From Alteromonas macleodii ATCC 27126 (lineage in GTDB: Bacteria > Pseudomonadota > Gammaproteobacteria > Enterobacterales > Alteromonadaceae): DNA of 64,000 nt. How positions within the stretch are numbered: position 1 is the stretch's first letter; each line of letters opens with the position of its first letter. Shown one piece after another: positions 1 through 9,174 of the stretch. Made by a program: the position numbers and the translations under genes. The notes beneath the pieces were generated by a model that saw nothing but the letters and a program-made list of their open reading frames with translations, was not told the origin of the DNA and ran no database searches. Location: contig NC_018632.1 of the NCBI RefSeq assembly GCF_000172635.2, positions 496,001 through 560,000 on the forward strand, written 5' to 3'.

Positions 1-1
1 C

Positions 2-1816
2 GCTGATGCCGAAACAATTCGCGCTGTAAAAAACATGCTCGGGCAAAAAATCATTTTGGATTTTCGCTATTTCTGTGAAGACAATACGCCGTCTTCGCGC
101 TGCCGTACGCCCATGACCGTAATTCCACCGTCACTTTTAAATGTGCTTAGTACGCACAACATCGGCGGTGTTATTTTGTTTTCAGAGAACATTCAAAATA
201 CCGAGCAGTTAATTACGCTCAATTACACCATGCAGCAGCATATGGTAAAAGCAGGTCGTCAGCCGTTATTTATTGCTGTCGATCAAGAAGGGGGCAGAGT
301 AGCAAGGTTGCCTTCAGACATGCTCTCGCCGTTTGCGGGTAACATGGCCATTGGCGCCACTTTTCATCAGCGAGGCAGCGCATTTGCGCAAAGTGTGGCA
401 TCTCATATTGGCCAAACGCTTTTACCGCTGGGAATAAACACCAATTTTGCGCCGTCGGTTGATGTAAATAGCGAGCCGAAGAACCCCGTTATTAACGTAC
501 GCAGCTTTTCGGAAAATCCAGAGCAGGTAGCCGCACTCGGGCAGACATTTGTCAGTGCTATGCAAAGTACAGGTGTAATGAGCGCTATCAAACATTTTCC
601 AGGCCATGGTGATACCCATGTAGATAGCCACAGTGGCCTGCCGCAAGTAACGCATAGCAAAGCGCAAGCTATGGCGGGTGACATCCTTCCTTTTGCGAAT
701 ATCATTAATAGTGCAACGCCTCCTGCAATGGTAATGAGTGCACACATTCAGTACCCGTCTTTAGACGATACGACAATTATTGATAAGCATGGTAAGTCAC
801 AAATAGTTCCTGCTACTTTGTCGAAGAAGATACTAAGCAATTTGCTTCGCAACCAATTAGGATATCAAGGCCTTATCGTTACTGACGCGTTAGACATGGC
901 AGGTATTACTCAGTTTTTCTCCCATGAAGAAGCATTAGTCAGTGCATTCAGCGCAGGTGCTGATATTGCGCTTATGCCGTTCACCATAAGAAACCAAGAC
1001 GACATAAAAAAGTTCGCGTTACTTTTGGATAATGCAGCAAATCGAATGTCGGAAAGCGCTTTCTTGAAAGCGTCTCATAATCGTATTATTAAGGCAAAAC
1101 AGCGCTTTGCTTTGCAAAGTTTTATTTCCAAGCCCATGTCATGGTGGCTCAATGAAGCGAAAGAAAATGCTTCAATGAATAACCCTAACAGTTTGAAAAA
1201 CAGAGGAATTCAAATTGAGAAAGCGCTTTCTAAATCGTCAGTTTCTGTACTCTTCGGGAAGGATGAGTTGCCAATAACTTCAAATCGCTGGTTGGCGCTT
1301 ATGCCAGACGCAGCAAGATGTTTAGCATTTGAAGCCGCGCTTACACGCGCACGTTCCAACTTCAACAATAAGACTCTGCAGTTTGCGTGTTTGCCGTTAA
1401 CTGCGTTACCTAAAACCCAATTAGCAATGAATCTACTAAAACAAGCTGACGTGCTGGTGGTTGGTAATATTAGTCCGCTACATGCTAACTATGAATTAGG
1501 AGGAGTCGATTTACCTGAGCATGTGAAACGACGCGCAAGCGAGACTGAGGTGATGGCATTTAGCAAAAAAATAATGGTTGCTGCGAAAGCACAGAATAAA
1601 ACCGTGGTCTTTGCTCCACTGCGCATGCCATATAAAGCGCATGACGTGAAAGAGCTAGCCGATGTTGCTATTGCTACATTTAGTTATGCGGTGAACATTA
1701 TACAGCAAAGTGATAAAGAAAATCAGCACGTTACGAGCTATAGTCTTAATGCTTTGGTTGATGTAATACTTGGTAGCGCGCTCGCTGAGGGACGGTCACC
1801 TGTTTCGTTGAAATAG
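2..1816 (+). CDS. GH3 family beta-N-acetylhexosaminidase (NagZ-like), 5' partial
   Basis: Glycoside hydrolase family 3 enzyme that should remove GlcNAc from muropeptides or related beta-hexosaminides. The NagZ-type signature KHFPGHGDT followed by DSH (residues about 186-198 counted from the ATG at 35) carries the His/Asp pair of this subfamily, and TDALDMAG (about 283-290) holds the expected nucleophile Asp. The reading frame is open to the left edge without a stop, and the residues before the ATG at 35 look like family sequence, so the true start is probably outside the window. With at least 593 residues it is much longer than E. coli NagZ (about 340), and the extra C-terminal part resembles a GH3 C-terminal domain. 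Neighbouring NamZ and MurQ support a cell-wall recycling role. Substrate is inferred. Confidence 0.85.
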   Translation, partial: ADAETIRAVKNMLGQKIILDFRYFCEDNTPSSRCRTPMTVIPPSLLNVLSTHNIGGVILFSENIQNTEQLITLNYTMQQHMVKAGRQPLFIAVDQEGGRVARLPSDMLSPFAGNMAIGATFHQRGSAFAQSVASHIGQTLLPLGINTNFAPSVDVNSEPKNPVINVRSFSENPEQVAALGQTFVSAMQSTGVMSAIKHFPGHGDTHVDSHSGLPQVTHSKAQAMAGDILPFANIINSATPPAMVMSAHIQYPSLDDTTIIDKHGKSQIVPATLSKKILSNLLRNQLGYQGLIVTDALDMAGITQFFSHEEALVSAFSAGADIALMPFTIRNQDDIKKFALLLDNAANRMSESAFLKASHNRIIKAKQRFALQSFISKPMSWWLNEAKENASMNNPNSLKNRGIQIEKALSKSSVSVLFGKDELPITSNRWLALMPDAARCLAFEAALTRARSNFNNKTLQFACLPLTALPKTQLAMNLLKQADVLVVGNISPLHANYELGGVDLPEHVKRRASETEVMAFSKKIMVAAKAQNKTVVFAPLRMPYKAHDVKELADVAIATFSYAVNIIQQSDKENQHVTSYSLNALVDVILGSALAEGRSPVSLK

Positions 1817-1910
1817 GTGGCCACGCGAAAGCAGAGACCAAGACCAAAGATATTGCCCATTTAAGTGCGAACAAAGAGCCATTTCAAAAGCCATTTCAAA
1901 AGGAAGTATC

Positions 1911-2981
1911 GTGAATACAACAAATACATCAGGTGCTACGCAAACTTCATTAGTCGATACGGGATTAAGTGCGTTGTTCCCTTTTGTTCCGCTTCTTGTC
2001 GCTATTGTATTGGTAATAAGTGTGCTCATCGCACTGCACTACCTTCTGCTAGCCAAGCAGAGCCATCTTACTAGTGAGCAGAAGTTACCTCGCCAAGTTG
2101 GAATGTTGGTACTTACTATCATTGGCGCTGTTGTAATTGCAATGACGCTCCCTGTAAGTGAGAGTACTAGAAATCAGGTTATTGCACTTATCGGCGTACT
2201 TATATCAGGTGTGATTGCCTTTTCTTCTACCACCATGGTAGGGAATTTGATGGCGGGGATCGTACTTCGTGTAAATCGTCCGTTTAAAGTGGGTGACTTT
2301 ATCAAGGTAGAAGGCTACAGCGGTCGCGTTACCGAAATGGGCTTGCTCGATGTGGAAATTCAGACTGAGAGCAGAGAGCTTATTGCCTTTGCCAATACGC
2401 TGATGGTGAATTCGCCCGTTTCTGTGACCAGAGCGTCTGGCGCAATTGTTAGTGTGGATATCAGCTTAGGTTACGATATTCATCACAGCATTATTGAAAA
2501 GCACTTACTTGTTGCAGCTGAAAATGCTCAGCTGTTAGAGCCATTTGTACAAGTAGTTGGGTTAGGCGACTTTTCAGTAAGTTATCGCATTTCAGGTCTA
2601 CTAACCGAAGTAAAGAGTTTGCTGAGCGCGCGTTCAAGACTTCACAAAGCCGTACTCGACGCTTTGCATAATGCCGATATTGAAATTGTTTCTCCTAGCT
2701 TTATGAATCAACGCCCCCAACCTGACGGCTTGAAAATGATAGCTAAATCGCCTGGACACACTAAACAAGAAGAAGCATCTCCTGAAGACGTTATTTTTGA
2801 CAAAGCTGAAGAGGCCGAGCAAAAAGAAAAAAGTAAAGAAACGCTGATGCAGACGATCGCCGATATTGATGCAAAAATCGCTGAGAGTGACGGCGAAAAC
2901 AGAGATGAGCTTAAACATCAAAAAGCCACCGCTGAAGCTCAGCTCGCAGCTTTGGTAAAAACAAAAAATGAAGAAGGTTAG
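1911..2981 (+). CDS. MscS-family mechanosensitive ion channel
   Basis: Small-conductance mechanosensitive channel homologue of the inner membrane, expected to open under membrane tension and release solutes on osmotic downshock. Three hydrophobic segments fill residues about 20-120. The pore-lining and beta-domain stretch (ISGVIAFSSTTMVGNLMAG, then RPFKVGDFI) is typical of MscS. The last 70 residues are Lys/Glu-rich and probably coiled coil, an extension beyond the classical MscS core. The start is GTG at 1911, with AAGGAAG a few bases upstream. Just before it, the 12-base word gccatttcaaaa occurs twice in tandem. It follows the GH3 gene by about 95 bp in the same direction and may be co-transcribed. 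Confidence 0.88.
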   Translation: MNTTNTSGATQTSLVDTGLSALFPFVPLLVAIVLVISVLIALHYLLLAKQSHLTSEQKLPRQVGMLVLTIIGAVVIAMTLPVSESTRNQVIALIGVLISGVIAFSSTTMVGNLMAGIVLRVNRPFKVGDFIKVEGYSGRVTEMGLLDVEIQTESRELIAFANTLMVNSPVSVTRASGAIVSVDISLGYDIHHSIIEKHLLVAAENAQLLEPFVQVVGLGDFSVSYRISGLLTEVKSLLSARSRLHKAVLDALHNADIEIVSPSFMNQRPQPDGLKMIAKSPGHTKQEEASPEDVIFDKAEEAEQKEKSKETLMQTIADIDAKIAESDGENRDELKHQKATAEAQLAALVKTKNEEG

Positions 2982-3140
2982 TTTTTACTAACTTTTTTAG
3001 CTTCCATTAAATCTGGTGCTATGCGGGTGTGAGTATTTACTTACACATTGTGTGGTAAGTTTAGTATCGCTAACACTTCCTCCACATTTACCTTGATATG
3101 ATACCTCAAATTCTCAAAGCTAAAGGTGTTTATCTGTCGA

Positions 3141-4664
3141 TCAATCCGTGTCGTCGTAAAGCAAATAGGCCTTTCGTCTTTCTCTAAATTTATTTAAATC
3201 TTTCTGCCAACTTTGGCGAATTTCTGTAGGCGTTTTGCCAGTCTGAATTTGAATTCGTAGTGCATCAGTGCCCGCTAATTTGTCGAAGAAATCTGGGCGA
3301 GTAAAGAAGGTTTCTTCAGAGGCATTACTGGCGCTGATCATCTTGTTATATTCAGAAAAACGAGAATAGGCATCTATCAATGTAGCGATATCTAAGCCAC
3401 TAATTGGTGAGCGCTTGTGAGTTGTTTGCTTAGAGTCAGAGCCTTCCAAGATCGTAGGATCAGCATAAGAAAAGACATGTGCACTTAGCAGAGTATTTTC
3501 ATGTTTGGGGTGGGGCGCTGCACTATTTGCATTTACCGGTATCTTGGTTTTATCAAACTCAACAAACGGGTGGCCAATAAGTTGGAAGGGAAAGTCAGTG
3601 CCGCGACCTATACTCACGTCGGTGCCCTCAAAAAAGCACAGCGTTGGGTAAAGGCGTATCGATAAATCGTTTGGCAGGTTAGGACTTGGGGCTACGGGCA
3701 ATGAATAATGTGCAGTGCGTTGATAATCCTGCACTGGGACAACGGTAAGCTTAGCGTTGTCATAACTGCTCGCGTCAATATCTAACCACTGTTCCCCCAC
3801 AATCATTTGAGCAAGTTCGCCCAAGGTCATACCGTGTAAGACGGGGATAGGATGCATGCCAATGAACGACGAAAACTCAGATTGTAGTACTGGGCCGTCA
3901 ACATAACGGCCGTTAGGATTTGGCCTATCTAACACGATAACGTCGATATTACGCGCAAAGGCCGCCTCCAACACATAGTGCAAGGTGCTTAAATAGGTAT
4001 AAAAGCGTACGCCTACATCCTGAATATCGAAAACAATCACATCGATGCCATCCAACATGTCGGGGGTAGGCTTTTTGGTTGCGCCGTAAAGGGAGTGAAT
4101 AGGTATACCGGTTTTAGCATCAATATTGCTATCTACCTTTTCGCCAGCGCCTTTGTCTCCTCTAAATCCGTGCTCCGGCGACATAATACTTACAACATTA
4201 ACACTGCGTTGAAGTAGGGCATCAAGCAGATGCTGATTGCGTTGGCTTGTCTTTACCTTATTTTTTTGTGTAGCCAAGCTGTTGCTCGATTCGCGCTCTT
4301 CAGGCTCAACCGTGCTAGAAGGCAATGCGCTGTGGCTCGAAACCAACGCGCTTTGGTTTACCACCAAACTAACCCGTTTACCTGCTAGCAAGGGCAGGTA
4401 TTTCGAATAGCGTTCAGCGCCTACAGTAAACTGCTTAGTGCTTGATACAGGCTGCTTATCCCCTAGTGTAGGCTGCTTTTCTAATAATGTAGGATGCTTC
4501 GCGTTGCCATCTGTATCGCTTGTGTATACATGTGTAGATAAGCTTTGCTGTGCACAGCCGTTAAGCGATAAGCTAATTAGTGCTAGAGAAAGTACTGCAA
4601 TGAATGCGCTCGACGTTAGGCGTCTAACAACCTTGTTCAATGTGACCGAAGTTAAAACTTTCAT
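3141..4664 (-). CDS. namZ: NamZ-like exo-beta-N-acetylmuramidase (DUF1343, GH171), lipoprotein
   Basis: DUF1343 proteins include NamZ, an exo-lytic enzyme that removes MurNAc from the non-reducing end of peptidoglycan fragments. The core starts near residue 65 (LPLLAGKRVSLVVNQSA), followed by the family motifs SPEHGFRGDKGAGE, DVIVFDIQDVGVRFYTY, LDRPNPNGRYVDGP and SIGRGTDFPFQLIG. The N-terminus has a signal peptide ending in a lipobox (LNGC), so the protein is probably lipid-anchored. About 100 residues of low-complexity linker, including a seven-residue tandem repeat, make it longer than the roughly 400-residue core. It lies 18 bp downstream of murQ on the same strand, so the two are likely an operon: NamZ frees MurNAc and MurQ handles its 6-phosphate. 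No MurNAc kinase is visible in the window. Confidence 0.87.
   Translation of the reverse strand: MKVLTSVTLNKVVRRLTSSAFIAVLSLALISLSLNGCAQQSLSTHVYTSDTDGNAKHPTLLEKQPTLGDKQPVSSTKQFTVGAERYSKYLPLLAGKRVSLVVNQSALVSSHSALPSSTVEPEERESSNSLATQKNKVKTSQRNQHLLDALLQRSVNVVSIMSPEHGFRGDKGAGEKVDSNIDAKTGIPIHSLYGATKKPTPDMLDGIDVIVFDIQDVGVRFYTYLSTLHYVLEAAFARNIDVIVLDRPNPNGRYVDGPVLQSEFSSFIGMHPIPVLHGMTLGELAQMIVGEQWLDIDASSYDNAKLTVVPVQDYQRTAHYSLPVAPSPNLPNDLSIRLYPTLCFFEGTDVSIGRGTDFPFQLIGHPFVEFDKTKIPVNANSAAPHPKHENTLLSAHVFSYADPTILEGSDSKQTTHKRSPISGLDIATLIDAYSRFSEYNKMISASNASEETFFTRPDFFDKLAGTDALRIQIQTGKTPTEIRQSWQKDLNKFRERRKAYLLYDDTD
4431..4493 (-). repeat. 21-bp tandem repeat (three copies) within namZ
   Basis: Three imperfect 21-bp copies, each beginning ctgctt and ending cagg or tagg on the + strand, lie head to tail at 4431, 4452 and 4473. 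On the coding strand they give three seven-residue units of the form P-T/V-L/S-x-x-K-Q in the linker between lipobox and catalytic domain. The unit is in frame, so copy-number change would only alter linker length. Confidence 0.8.
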
Positions 4665-4682
4665 AGCATTAGGCTACCGTGG

Positions 4683-5696
4683 TTATTCGCTTTTATTCAC
4701 GGCGGAACGTAAATACCCACCGCTAGCATCTAATTGAGCGGCGGCCTGCTCGGCCGATTGCCCCGTTAATACCATTAAAATAGCAACTTTAGCTTTGTTA
4801 TTACACGCACTAAGCGCTGCTAAAGCAGTATTTTCACTGCAGTCCGTAGCCTGCATAACAATGCGAAGCGCACGGGCTTTTAGTTTTTCGTTAGTGGCAT
4901 TCACATCTACCATTAAGTTTTGATAGGTTTTCCCCAGCTTAATCATTGTGCTGGTGCTAATCATATTAAGAATTAGCTTTTGCGCCGTACCCGACTTCAT
5001 GCGCGTACTGCCAGTAAGTGCCTCAGGGCCAACAACTGGGCATATAGCTACATCAGCATTGGTAAAAATAGCGGCGTTAGGGCTACATGCAATAGCGCCG
5101 GTAAAGCAGCCAAGCGAACGTGCATATTCCAGTGCGCCACTTACATAGGGTGTACGACCGCTTGCCGAAATACCAATAACGGTATCGTTGTGGTTTAAGG
5201 ACAGCGCTACAAGATCAGCACGCCCCGCGTCGACGTCATCTTCTGCACCTTCTACGGCGTGCTGAATGGCTTTTTCACCGCCAGCTATCACGCCAACAAC
5301 CAGTTCATCAGGCACGCTAAACGTGGGGCGGCACTCTACTGCATCAAGTATGCCCAGCCTGCCGCTGGTTCCCGCGCCTATATAAATAAGCCTGCCACCA
5401 TTTTTAATGCTAATGGTTGCAGCATCCACCGCTTTTCCAATTTGCGGAATTTGCGAGGTAACTGCGTTTGCCACTTTCGCGTCTTCGTTGTTAATGCGGG
5501 CAAGAATGCCTTCCGTGCTTAGCGTGTCTATATCGAGGGTGTCTGGGTTTCTGCCTTCTGAAACAATTTTATTCAGTGACTGGGCTAATTCGTTAACGGT
5601 GGGCTTATTACCTGCCGCTTGATTGTCAGTACTGACTGTATTTTTAATACTGGCGTTGGCGGATGATTCTGAAGTAGAAGAATTGTGCGAAGACAT
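4683..5696 (-). CDS. murQ: N-acetylmuramic acid 6-phosphate etherase
   Basis: MurQ cleaves the lactyl ether of MurNAc-6-phosphate to GlcNAc-6-phosphate and D-lactate in the cytoplasm, the committed step of MurNAc recycling. Family motifs are clear: the SIS-domain phosphate loop IGAGTSGRLG, the catalytic Glu in DAVECRPTF, GAEDDVDAG, and the C-terminal block LMVDVNATNEKL. The length (337) is slightly above the usual 300 because of a Ser/Thr/Asn-rich N-terminal extension of about 30 residues; a later start near the conserved core is possible. It is the upstream gene of a probable two-gene unit with namZ. Confidence 0.96.
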   Translation of the reverse strand: MSSHNSSTSESSANASIKNTVSTDNQAAGNKPTVNELAQSLNKIVSEGRNPDTLDIDTLSTEGILARINNEDAKVANAVTSQIPQIGKAVDAATISIKNGGRLIYIGAGTSGRLGILDAVECRPTFSVPDELVVGVIAGGEKAIQHAVEGAEDDVDAGRADLVALSLNHNDTVIGISASGRTPYVSGALEYARSLGCFTGAIACSPNAAIFTNADVAICPVVGPEALTGSTRMKSGTAQKLILNMISTSTMIKLGKTYQNLMVDVNATNEKLKARALRIVMQATDCSENTALAALSACNNKAKVAILMVLTGQSAEQAAAQLDASGGYLRSAVNKSE

Positions 5697-5886
5697 TGAA
5701 AACCTTGGGGCAACGAAATTGTGATAATGAGCTAGCGCAAAGCATAACGGTATTTTATGCCATAAGAAACCTTGCGTTAGATGGTACGTTTTTCATTATT
5801 AATCCTGCGCAGCTAATACGTTTCTCGTGGTACACTTTGGCTTTCGATATTCTTTCTCATTAAACATTTAAGGAACGTGTTTTTCT

Positions 5887-6963
5887 GTGAGCCGACAAAC
5901 GCAAGCTATCATTCATGCTGATGCCCTTTTACATAATTTTAAAGCCCTTGCTGCTTTAGCGCCCTCAAGTCAGTCTATGGCGGTAGTAAAGGCCGACGCT
6001 TATGGTCATGGAGCAGTAAATGTAGCGCGCATTCTTCAGCATGTTTCTTCGCGTTTTGCCGTAGCAATAATTGAAGAAGCCATTGCGCTTCGCGACGCGG
6101 GAATTTCTGCGCCTATTGTGGTGTTAGAAGGGGCACATCAGGCAAAAGAGTGCCAAATGGCATTTCAGCATAACTGTATATTAGTTATGCACTGCGAAGA
6201 ACAGCTTACGTGGTTAGAAAGCTGCCCCGAACAGCAGCGCCCGCATATTTGGCTTAAAGTGGATAGCGGAATGCACCGGTTGGGATTTGCCCTTTCCGAT
6301 ATCGAAGGGATTACTGCTAAGTACAATCATTTACTTAGCGAGCAAACGGTTATTGCTACGCACTTTGCGTGCGCTGACGATGTAGATAATAACTTTACCA
6401 ACACGCAAATCGATGCGTTCAATCAAGTAGCGAGTAAATTGGACTTGCCAACCAGCGTGGCTAATTCTCCCGCCACGGTAAACTGGCCTGCAAGTCGAAA
6501 TGCTTGGAACCGTTTAGGTGTGGGGGTTTATGGCGGTGCCGTTTCTACCTCACAAAATCTCGACATTGAAATCTACCCTGCCATGACACTTCGCTCCAGT
6601 GTATTAGCGGTACGAACCATACCGGCAGGCGAGGGAATTGGTTATGGTCAAACCTGGGTAGCAAGTAAGCCCAGCAAAATTGCAACCGTTGGCATTGGTT
6701 ATGCCGATGGCTATCCAAGACACTGCAAAAACGGTACGCCGGTATTGATTAGAGGTAAACGCGCCTATTTAGTTGGCCGCGTTTCTATGGACATGATCAC
6801 AATCGATGTAACTCATATCGACAACGTCGCGGTGGGCGATGAAGTTGAACTCTGGGGGCAGAATGTGCCAATTCAGGAAGTTGCGGCTAATGCTGACACT
6901 ATCGACTACGAATTAATGACCCGCGTTTCTCAAAGGGTGCCGCGCATTGTAAAATACCTTTAA
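5887..6963 (+). CDS. alr: Alanine racemase
   Basis: PLP-dependent racemase supplying D-alanine for peptidoglycan. The PLP lysine is K35 in VVKADAYGHG. The motif GIGYGQTW carries the catalytic tyrosine, and NRLGVGVYGG and VSMDMITIDV are also conserved. The length (358) is normal. The start is GTG at 5887, with aaggaac about 10 bases upstream. It is transcribed away from murQ across a 190-bp gap that should contain both promoters. Its position next to the recycling genes fits a cell-wall theme. Confidence 0.97.
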   Translation: MSRQTQAIIHADALLHNFKALAALAPSSQSMAVVKADAYGHGAVNVARILQHVSSRFAVAIIEEAIALRDAGISAPIVVLEGAHQAKECQMAFQHNCILVMHCEEQLTWLESCPEQQRPHIWLKVDSGMHRLGFALSDIEGITAKYNHLLSEQTVIATHFACADDVDNNFTNTQIDAFNQVASKLDLPTSVANSPATVNWPASRNAWNRLGVGVYGGAVSTSQNLDIEIYPAMTLRSSVLAVRTIPAGEGIGYGQTWVASKPSKIATVGIGYADGYPRHCKNGTPVLIRGKRAYLVGRVSMDMITIDVTHIDNVAVGDEVELWGQNVPIQEVAANADTIDYELMTRVSQRVPRIVKYL

Positions 6964-7140
6964 CTTTCAAAGCAGTGCCAATTTGGCCAATCTTTATATA
7001 AGTTTTAATAAAGCACTATTCATTAAAAGAATGAGACTTTTACCCCCATTTTGAGCCTATACTGTATCGGCTTGGTTGCGGGATTGCGGTGAATGTTTCG
7101 CCTCCAACTGTGCTGAGCAACAACTCATAGTGAGGTTTGT

Positions 7141-7221
7141 ATGCGTACTTCGTTTTCTCGTCCAAGAGTGAACCGTGGAGTAGTAAGTCGACCGTCAAGA
7201 CCTGTTCAGAAGAAGCAATAG
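7141..7221 (+). CDS. Candidate 26-residue arginine-rich small protein
   Basis: ATG at 7141 opens a 26-codon frame ending at TAG 7221. The product is strongly basic (starts MRTSFSRPRV, ends SRPVQKKQ). A good ribosome site, TGAGG, sits 5 bases upstream, and a strong terminator follows 40 bp after the stop, so the segment could be a small independent transcription unit. TGAG and CTCA words (about 7117-7136) can form two mutually exclusive hairpins, one of which would cover the ribosome site. I do not recognise the peptide. A non-coding RNA is the main alternative. Confidence 0.4.
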   Translation: MRTSFSRPRVNRGVVSRPSRPVQKKQ

Positions 7222-7262
7222 GTTTGTTGTAGGCGTCTAGGGATACAAATAAAAGATACAAG

Positions 7263-7300
7263 AAAGCCCGGTTAGGTTGTGCCTAACCGGGCTTTTTATT
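7263..7300 (+). terminator. Rho-independent terminator
   Basis: Perfect 14-bp stem (AAAGCCCGGTTAGG and its complement) with a 5-nt loop, followed by TTTTTATTT on the + strand. It ends the alr region or the small candidate unit at 7141. The minus strand has a weaker T tract, so partial bidirectional action on the YitT side is possible. Confidence 0.93.
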
Positions 7301-7387
7301 TGTTGCCCTAATCATCGCTGCTGTCTCTTTTTGAGGGGAGTAACAGCGAAAATTTATGAGCGAATGGCAAAGACTGGCTGAGTAAAT

Positions 7388-8113
7388 TTAGCCGTTTTGT
7401 GCGCGAAGCTCGCTGTCTAAGCACTGTTCTAGGCTGTTTTCAGCACGATTTTCCAAGTGATTGGTATCGGCGTTGTTTGACTCAGCGTTTGCCTTTTTTG
7501 ATTCAGATTCTCCTTGTACTGGGAAGTAACGCTCTGGTCTATGGTTAAGCGAAATAACCATGTTCAAACAAAATGCGGCTAAAATTGAAATCAGCACTAA
7601 AGGCCAAGCGATGAAAAACAGAGCACTAAGTAATATACAGCTATCGACGGTTAGCTGGAATGTACCGGCTCTAATATTGAAACGCTGTTGTAAATAGAAC
7701 GCCATAATACCAACGCCACCAAGGCTTGAGCTATGACGAAACATCATCAGCATACCTACACCAATTAAAATACCGCCAAATACCGCCGCAAAAAATGGAT
7801 TTACGTGGCTAATATCCACAAACGCTGGAATTTGCTCAGTTAGTACAGAAACCGTGGTGACGGATATAAAGGTGTTAATGGTGAAACGCTTGCTAATTTG
7901 CGTCCAAGCTAGGGTGTAAAACGGTAAGTTAATCAGAAAGAATAGCAAGCCGAAGTCCATATCTACGGCATAAGTACCTAACAGCGCTAAGCCTGCCGCG
8001 CCACCTACCATTAAGTCTTGAGACTGAAATAAATATACGCCAAAAGCAACAAACAAGCCGGCGCTTATCAGGGCGAAAACATCCTCGATGACACTGTGTT
8101 TTGTTTTTTGCAT
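7388..8113 (-). CDS. YitT family (DUF161) membrane protein
   Basis: Integral membrane protein of the YitT/DUF161 family with five to six hydrophobic segments in residues 10-195. Glycine-rich family motifs LMVGGAAGLALLGTY, FGGILIGVGMLMMFRHSSSLGG and FNIRAGTFQL are visible. The roughly 50-residue hydrophilic C-terminal tail (Asn/Glu/Ser-rich) replaces the DUF2179 cytoplasmic domain of long family members. Transport function and substrate are unknown for the family. It stands alone on the minus strand, with a terminator some 90 bp beyond its stop. Confidence 0.85.
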   Translation of the reverse strand: MQKTKHSVIEDVFALISAGLFVAFGVYLFQSQDLMVGGAAGLALLGTYAVDMDFGLLFFLINLPFYTLAWTQISKRFTINTFISVTTVSVLTEQIPAFVDISHVNPFFAAVFGGILIGVGMLMMFRHSSSLGGVGIMAFYLQQRFNIRAGTFQLTVDSCILLSALFFIAWPLVLISILAAFCLNMVISLNHRPERYFPVQGESESKKANAESNNADTNHLENRAENSLEQCLDSELRAQNG

Positions 8114-8335
8114 AAGAAAAAGTTTGCGTTAAGAAGACACAGCGTAATTATACGTTTACAACACAGTGGGTTACAGCGAGATGAAAAGTTAACTCGGTGC
8201 GATAAATGGCGGAAGGTAAGTTTGCCTTTACGACTTTTAGCGCACCGGTGAATAGGGTGTTGCATCGATGTAAACGTTGCACCAAGCTGGTTCACATAAA
8301 ACGCAAAAAGTAGAGGTAGCTGCTAGGGAGTCTGA

Positions 8336-8638
8336 TTACTCAACAATAGAGAATACAACGGTATCTTGCTTATTAAACTCTACACTGCATTTCATAATGC
8401 CTAAGTGTAGAGGGCTATATGCTTCAATTTTGCTGCCATTTGCAACAAACTCTGTATCCCACAACAATAAGTTTGCAGTATCTAGCTGGCGTTCGACACT
8501 TTTTTTCGATACGCCAGGCGTAAAATTATCGCAGAGAATTATGACTTCGCGCCTTGCTTCTATCCAATAAAACGTCGTAGTGATCAACAGTGCTATTGCC
8601 GCTATTGCAACAACATCAGCAATAATGGAACGCTTCAT
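8336..8638 (-). CDS. Hypothetical single-pass membrane protein
   Basis: A roughly 100-residue protein with one N-terminal hydrophobic helix (residues 5-25, MKRSIIADVV then AIAAIALLITTTFYW), then a small soluble domain with two cysteines (IILCDNF and GIMKCSVEF) that could form a disulfide on the periplasmic side. The start at 8638 (MKRS) is preferred to the in-frame codon three residues upstream. No family recognised. It is a single gene between YitT and the VOC protein, all on the minus strand. Confidence 0.6.
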   Translation of the reverse strand: MKRSIIADVVAIAAIALLITTTFYWIEARREVIILCDNFTPGVSKKSVERQLDTANLLLWDTEFVANGSKIEAYSPLHLGIMKCSVEFNKQDTVVFSIVE

Positions 8639-8739
8639 GGCCTGCACGTGCTACTTCTCCTCTACTTCCTTACACTATTCATTTAAAACCTTGCCGCAAA
8701 AAATATCGCAACGACAAGGCGCACTTATATAAAGTGCAA

Positions 8740-9126
8740 TTAGGTGGTTTGGATCAAATCCCACTTATTGCCAAACTTATCTCTAAAGATGGCTACCGTA
8801 CCATACACTTCTTCCCGAGGGGTTTCTAAAAATGCCACCCCTTTGCTTTGCATGGCATTGAAGTCGCGCCAGAAGTCGTCAGTATTCAAAATTAAAAATA
8901 CTTTATCGGCGGCTTGGCTACCAATGAGTGCCATTTCTGTGTCATTTTTTGCTTGCGCCAACAACAAGCTCGTAGCACTGTGTGGTGGGGTTACCAGAAC
9001 AAAACGCGAGTTTTCGCCGGTTACTTTGTCTTCGGTTAAGGTAAAGTTTAAAACCGTGGTGAAGTATTCAACGGCACTGTCGTAGTCGTCTACAAAAAAA
9101 GTAATGGCCGAGAGGTTTTGCGTCAT
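8740..9126 (-). CDS. VOC family (glyoxalase/bleomycin-resistance fold) protein
   Basis: A 128-residue protein with the paired beta-alpha-beta-beta-beta modules of the vicinal oxygen chelate superfamily: ITFFVDDYDSAVEYFTTVLNF at the N-terminus and YGTVAIFRDKFGNKWDLIQ at the C-terminus. The substrate cannot be read from sequence. The family covers glyoxalases, dioxygenases and drug-binding proteins, and the usual His/Glu metal ligands are not all obvious here. It lies 48 bp downstream of rof. Confidence 0.82.
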   Translation of the reverse strand: MTQNLSAITFFVDDYDSAVEYFTTVLNFTLTEDKVTGENSRFVLVTPPHSATSLLLAQAKNDTEMALIGSQAADKVFLILNTDDFWRDFNAMQSKGVAFLETPREEVYGTVAIFRDKFGNKWDLIQTT

Positions 9127-9174
9127 AAATCAGGATCACTTTGAAAGTTAAGCTAAGTTAGCTGCGCATACTAC

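Noticed and set aside
7040..7261. A 73-residue minus-strand frame beside the 7.1-kb small unit
   Set aside because: It runs antiparallel to the better supported small + strand unit, begins next to the terminator stem and lacks a ribosome site.
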